Part shown: one piece after another, positions 63,981 through 64,000 of the stretch
Layout of the letters: each line of letters opens with the position of its first letter
Position numbering within the stretch: the stretch's first letter is position 1
Assembly: GCA_036937835.1 (NCBI GenBank)
Contig: CM072870.1
Span: forward strand, 18,380,001-18,444,000
Length of the DNA stretch: 64,000 nt
Direction of reading: 5' to 3'
Source of the DNA: Pampus argenteus
Lineage: Eukaryota > Chordata > Actinopteri > Scombriformes > Stromateidae
The notes under the pieces: generated by a model
Told to the model about the DNA's origin: nothing
Database searches by the model: none
What the model saw: only the letters and a program-made list of their open reading frames with translations
Program-made: the position numbers and the translations under genes

Positions 63981-64000
63981 GCTATTTCTCCCTCTGCAGG
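63970..64000 (+). other. 3' splice-site-like motif at the window edge
   Basis: A branch-point-like TCTAAGC at about 63971-63977 is followed by the pyrimidine run atttctccctctg and CAG at 63997-63999, with G as the last base. Spacing of about 22 bases is right for a vertebrate intron end on the plus strand. If real, an exon starts at 64000 and lies almost wholly outside this window, which would make the adjoining sequence intron. Such motifs also occur by chance. Confidence 0.33.

Noticed and set aside
1..64000. CRISPR array, operon, phage or bacterial defence system
   Set aside because: There are no spaced direct repeats, no Shine-Dalgarno-led gene series and no dense coding. All signs point to vertebrate nuclear DNA.

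Overview
This window reads as vertebrate, most likely teleost fish, nuclear DNA from a gene-poor stretch, either intergenic or inside long introns. It is AT-rich by eye. It has many CA/GT and other simple repeats, long T and A runs, and scattered fossils of DNA transposons and tRNA-derived SINEs of the kinds common in fish. I found no complete protein-coding gene, rRNA, tRNA, CRISPR array or operon-like layout. Open frames are short, mostly without an ATG, and often open on both strands, as expected by chance in such DNA.

Layout. 1-6.4 kb: unassigned noncoding DNA with a CA array and T runs. 6.4-6.7 kb: a weak tRNA-like SINE head and a perfect 18-bp-arm hairpin. 6.7-13.4 kb: noncoding, GT and AT arrays and a GGTTAGG-type repeat. 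13.46-13.88 kb: two abutting fish DNA-transposon remnants. 13.9-30 kb: noncoding, with a pyrimidine-rich tract, a SINE scrap, a CA array and a tRNA-like box B fragment. 30.2-34.5 kb: a dense cluster of alternating purine-pyrimidine arrays plus two SINE-like fragments. 37.6 and 38.4 kb: a TATA-like sequence and a possible small exon on the minus strand. 40.9-41.5 kb: the best-supported element, a 563-bp hAT transposon with matching terminal repeats, an 8-bp target-site duplication and a broken BED-finger fragment. 43.96-44.40 kb: a Tc1/mariner transposase remnant on the minus strand. 47.6-50.1 kb: a GGCCC-rich repeat, a SINE-like tail and a clear SINE fragment. 54.5-57.9 kb: a TTAA-ended MITE terminus, a splice-acceptor-like site, a 182-bp CTCTGT-type array and a GC-rich block open on both strands. 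57.9-64 kb: noncoding, ending on the last base with a good 3' splice-site-like motif.

No cooperating genes are visible. What can be read is the mobile-element history, plus a few candidate exons and regulatory blocks that only transcripts or cross-species alignment could confirm. I did not find a previously undescribed system, and I regard the exon and enhancer suggestions as weak.
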